Assembly (NCBI GenBank): GCA_964652125.1 | Contig: CAZZAE010000009.1 | Location: forward strand, 1-25,495 | Source: CAZFNQ01 sp964652125 | Lineage (GTDB): Bacteria; Patescibacteriota; Saccharimonadia; Saccharimonadales; JANWIN01 | DNA length: 25,495 nt | Direction of reading: 5' to 3' | In this document: positions 23,681-25,495 of the stretch, piece by piece | Position numbering within the stretch: the first letter of the stretch is position 1 | Layout of the letters: each line of letters begins with the position of its first letter | The notes under the pieces: generated by a model | The model's database searches: none | The model's input: only the letters and a program-made list of their open reading frames with translations | What the model was told of the DNA's origin: nothing | Made by a program: the position numbers and the translations under genes

Positions 23681-23686
23681 TATGCA

Positions 23687-24289
23687 ATGCAATATAAAGC
23701 AGTTGGTTTTGATTATGGGGGTGTAATTAAAGGTCTTCCTGGCTCTTTTTTTAGCGCTGGCGTAGCTGATTTGCTCGGAATTACTAAAGAACAATACCAA
23801 GAAGCATATTTCCGCCACAATAAAAAAATAAATCGCGGTGAAGTTACATGGCCACAACTATGGAAGCTTGTACTAACAGATTTAGGTCAGCCAAATAAAG
23901 TTGATGCAGTTATGGAACTCAGTAATTCTGTTTTTGACCAGGCAGTAAATCAAAACATGCTGGATTTAGTAGATAGGATTAAAGCAAAGAGTTATAAAGT
24001 CGGCTTACTCAGTAATAACACTATTGAGGCAGGACAAAAGATGCGAAAACTGGGTATTAATAAGCACTTTGATGTTTTTCATATTTCTGCAGAAACACGA
24101 TTCGTGAAACCCGAACCTGAAGCATTTGCCTATTTCGCACAGGAACTTGGCATATTGCCCTCCGAACTAATCTTTATTGATGATGCTGAAAAAAGTTTAA
24201 GTACAGCACAAGAATGTGGCTTTACTCCATTATTGTTTGAATCATACGAACAGCTAGTTAAAGAGCTAACTAAACTTGGCATATTGTAG
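23687..24289 (+). CDS. HAD-superfamily hydrolase
   Basis: The 200-residue Rossmann-type hydrolase has motif I GFDYGGVIKG with nucleophile D9, motif II LLSNNT (Ser), motif III VKPEPEAF (Lys) and motif IV FIDDAEKSL (Asp pair). The usual second Asp of motif I (D-x-D) is Gly11, as in YihX-like and haloacid/epoxide-hydrolase-like members, so classical phosphatase chemistry would be weakened. The helical cap lies between motifs I and II (about 15-85). Substrate unknown. The start at 23687 is chosen because an in-frame ATG here gives the standard N-terminus; an out-of-frame ATG lies 5 nt earlier. Confidence 0.9.
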   Translation: MQYKAVGFDYGGVIKGLPGSFFSAGVADLLGITKEQYQEAYFRHNKKINRGEVTWPQLWKLVLTDLGQPNKVDAVMELSNSVFDQAVNQNMLDLVDRIKAKSYKVGLLSNNTIEAGQKMRKLGINKHFDVFHISAETRFVKPEPEAFAYFAQELGILPSELIFIDDAEKSLSTAQECGFTPLLFESYEQLVKELTKLGIL

Positions 24290-24371
24290 GTACTGATTCT
24301 CTAATTTCAGTTACAACAGTTTCCATAAAGGCACTACATTTAGGTCTCCCTAGTAGAAAGCTAGCGCTACC

Positions 24372-24395
24372 AAAGAGCCATACCAGGATCTTTTT
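24372..24395 (+). terminator. Probable intrinsic terminator after the HAD hydrolase gene
   Basis: AAAGAGCC and GGATCTTT form a stem with one mismatch around the loop ATACCA, followed by a U-run. It copies the form of the terminator at 23648-23672 and likewise runs into an extended -10 box. Confidence 0.6.
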
Positions 24396-24403
24396 GTTAT
24401 TAT
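24395..24403 (+). promoter_or_regulatory. Extended -10 box of the 106-residue membrane-protein gene, leaderless
   Basis: TG-T-TATTAT ends 6 nt before the ATG at 24410, the same geometry as at 23672-23687. Confidence 0.5.
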
Positions 24404-24409
24404 GAGATT

Positions 24410-24730
24410 ATGAATAAAAAACTAAAACCTTTTGTTTTGTTGATTTTTGCATTATCTTCGTTCGTTTTGGTTTGGATTAACATTGGCAGTCATACTGAAT
24501 CGGGTTATACGGCTTGTAGCGGCGGAGGTTTTATACCAAAAAGTACACTGCCCTCTGGACCGGGAATCTATAATGGCATTTGTTTAGGTCAGCCAGTTAC
24601 CAAAGTAATAAATGGACGATACATTAATACCAACCTTCTAAATATTGGATTAATAGATGTGCTTGTCCTTTGCATTATTATTTACTTAGTTCTCCGAACT
24701 AAAAGTCATAACAAAATTAGCAAAACGTAA
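24410..24730 (+). CDS. Small two-TM protein with Cys/Gly-rich extracytoplasmic loop
   Basis: The 106 residues have TM1 at about 8-26, a loop with YTACSGGGFIPK and NGICLGQPV whose two cysteines could form a disulfide, TM2 at about 77-95, and a basic tail. It resembles the protein at 19436-19780 in size, topology and Cys-Gly-Gly loop; true homology is uncertain. No RBS; leaderless initiation is likely. Function unknown. Confidence 0.75.
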   Translation: MNKKLKPFVLLIFALSSFVLVWINIGSHTESGYTACSGGGFIPKSTLPSGPGIYNGICLGQPVTKVINGRYINTNLLNIGLIDVLVLCIIIYLVLRTKSHNKISKT

Positions 24731-24735
24731 TTTAG

Positions 24736-25083
24736 CTACTTCTTCTCAAAGAAGATCATCAAGTACCCATTAGGGTCTCGCATGCTAAACTCTCGGCGCC
24801 CATTAACAGTTTTTTGAAGTTCACTCTCTGGTTTATAGCCAGCTTTAATAGCTTCTTCATAGAATTTATCGACTTCGACACTGGCTAACACAAGTGGTCC
24901 GTCTTTAGGGCCATCATCAATATCATTTACAAGGTGAAACTCAATTGAGAACCAATTTAGATATACCACTGCCAAGCGGCCATCGTTCTTATCTACACGA
25001 AAACCCAAACCTTCGTACCACTTAAGAGTCTTATCGATATCTACAACTTTATATACTAGGGCGGAAATACTCTTTGGTTTCAT
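24736..25083 (-). CDS. VOC-superfamily (glyoxalase/bleomycin-resistance-like) protein
   Basis: The 115-residue cytoplasmic protein has the VOC half-repeat pattern: VYKVVDIDKTLKWYEGLGFR at the start, a central strand IEFHLV, VDKFYEEAIKAGY, and the closing FSMRDPNGYLMIFFEK. The first metal-ligand His position is occupied by Tyr/Val, so metal-dependent glyoxalase activity is doubtful; a binding protein or different lyase is as likely. A strong AAGGAG RBS lies 5 nt before the ATG. It ends 5 nt from the convergent gene at 24730. Confidence 0.88.
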   Translation of the reverse strand: MKPKSISALVYKVVDIDKTLKWYEGLGFRVDKNDGRLAVVYLNWFSIEFHLVNDIDDGPKDGPLVLASVEVDKFYEEAIKAGYKPESELQKTVNGRREFSMRDPNGYLMIFFEKK

Positions 25084-25194
25084 ATTAACTCCTTACAACA
25101 ATCATTTATCTTCATCAGCTACAACACTATCACATATGGCATTCCTAGCAAATAACTAGAATTTTAAGCTTAAGACTAGATGTAAGAAGTATAC

Positions 25195-25223
25195 TTGCAA
25201 TTATGTCCATTATTTGATATAAT
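25195..25223 (+). promoter_or_regulatory. Near-consensus promoter of the LPNTG small protein
   Basis: TTGCAA (25195-25200), exactly 17 nt, then TATAAT (25218-25223), which is also preceded by TGA to make an extended -10. It is one of the best promoters in the window by eye. Confidence 0.8.
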
Positions 25224-25244
25224 ATCTTTGTAAAAGGAGTCTAT

Positions 25245-25436
25245 ATGACAGGAAATGTTTCACCCAGCGGTGTAGTTTTAGGAACTTCAACTGTTGCAGG
25301 AAGTGCTATAGCATTATTGCCTAACACTGGTAGCAATAGTATTTTTAAGTTTTTCCTAGTTGCGATACTAGCAGTTGCAGTAGCAGTTTTACTAACTCGT
25401 GCTACTAAACTAATAGTCACCCGCGTTAACCGATAA
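25245..25436 (+). CDS. 63-residue protein consisting mainly of an LPNTG sortase sorting signal
   Basis: The protein has about 24 Gly/Ser/Val-rich residues (SGVVLGTSTVAGSAIA), then LPNTG at about 25-29, a hydrophobic helix (IFKFFLVAILAVAVAVLL) and a basic tail (TRATKLIVTRVNR). That is the complete tripartite cell-wall sorting signal with almost nothing in front of it and no classical signal peptide, although the N-terminal stretch is mildly hydrophobic. An AAGGAG RBS sits 5 nt before the ATG behind a near-consensus promoter, so it should be abundant. Sortase cleavage between Thr and Gly would leave a peptide of about 28 residues for attachment. The substrate role is inferred; the sortase at 5876-6538 is the only one seen. 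After the stop, 25437-25495 shows nothing I can name. Confidence 0.82.
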   Translation: MTGNVSPSGVVLGTSTVAGSAIALLPNTGSNSIFKFFLVAILAVAVAVLLTRATKLIVTRVNR

Positions 25437-25495
25437 CCCCGTAGTAATACAGGTTTTATATACAGGCATACTATGTTATTGATTGCCTATCTTGT

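Noticed and set aside
1..25495. Mobile elements, CRISPR arrays, prophage or conjugative genes.
   Set aside because: No transposase, integrase, repeat-spacer pattern or phage structural gene was seen.

Overview
The window looks like a chromosomal segment of a small-genome bacterium of the Patescibacteria (CPR), most likely a Saccharibacteria (TM7) relative. This placement is inferred from overall character and not from a marker gene: moderately AT-rich DNA, very tight packing, a monoderm-style type IV pilus set without a secretin, a class F-like sortase, an LPNTG protein, and many small lineage-specific membrane proteins. UGA is used as a stop codon (it ends pilB, pilM, pilN and pilO inside ATGA overlaps), so the UGA=Gly code of Gracilibacteria/Absconditabacteria does not apply.

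Layout. (1) 1-1620: the 5' end of recX and complete recA on the minus strand, with a small zinc-ribbon-like gene on the plus strand between them. (2) 1694-4731: pilB-pilC, the motor ATPase and platform protein of a type IV pilus. (3) 4764-8105, minus strand: a cell-surface cassette made of a secreted protein with a choice-of-anchor U-like domain ending in VPNTGVN, a sortase, and a polytopic membrane protein. (4) 8267-14279: the rest of the pilus locus, with the major pilin, a previously hidden 19-codon leader ORF, two minor pilins, a PilX-like protein, pilM, pilN, pilO and a small membrane protein. (5) 14406-16646: small lineage-specific secreted or membrane proteins. (6) 16705-20521, minus strand: yebC, a small two-TM protein, ruvC, ruvA, ruvB and a PH-domain membrane protein, packed like an operon. 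(7) 20647-25436: a stand-alone RND transporter that appears to start at AUU, tRNA-Lys(UUU), a HAD hydrolase, another small two-TM protein, a VOC-family protein, and a 63-residue protein that is mostly a sortase signal.

How the genes fit together. The pilus genes form a nearly complete monoderm machine (motor, platform, pilins, PilMNO alignment proteins). The retraction ATPase and the prepilin peptidase are not in the window. RecA, RecX, RuvABC and YebC are ordinary housekeeping proteins. The sortase and two PNTG-bearing proteins define a surface-attachment theme.

Two expression habits recur. Genes are often coupled by 4-nt ATGA overlaps (seven cases). Several genes have a -10 box, often an extended TGn one, so close to the start codon that the mRNA must be leaderless or nearly so. 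The most notable observations are the 63-residue LPNTG protein behind an excellent promoter and RBS, the truncated sorting signal next to the sortase, the leader ORF coupled to a minor pilin, the AUU start of the RND gene, and a terminator/extended -10/ATG module repeated at two adjacent genes. No insertion sequence, CRISPR array or prophage was seen, and no stretch over 300 bases lacks a gene.
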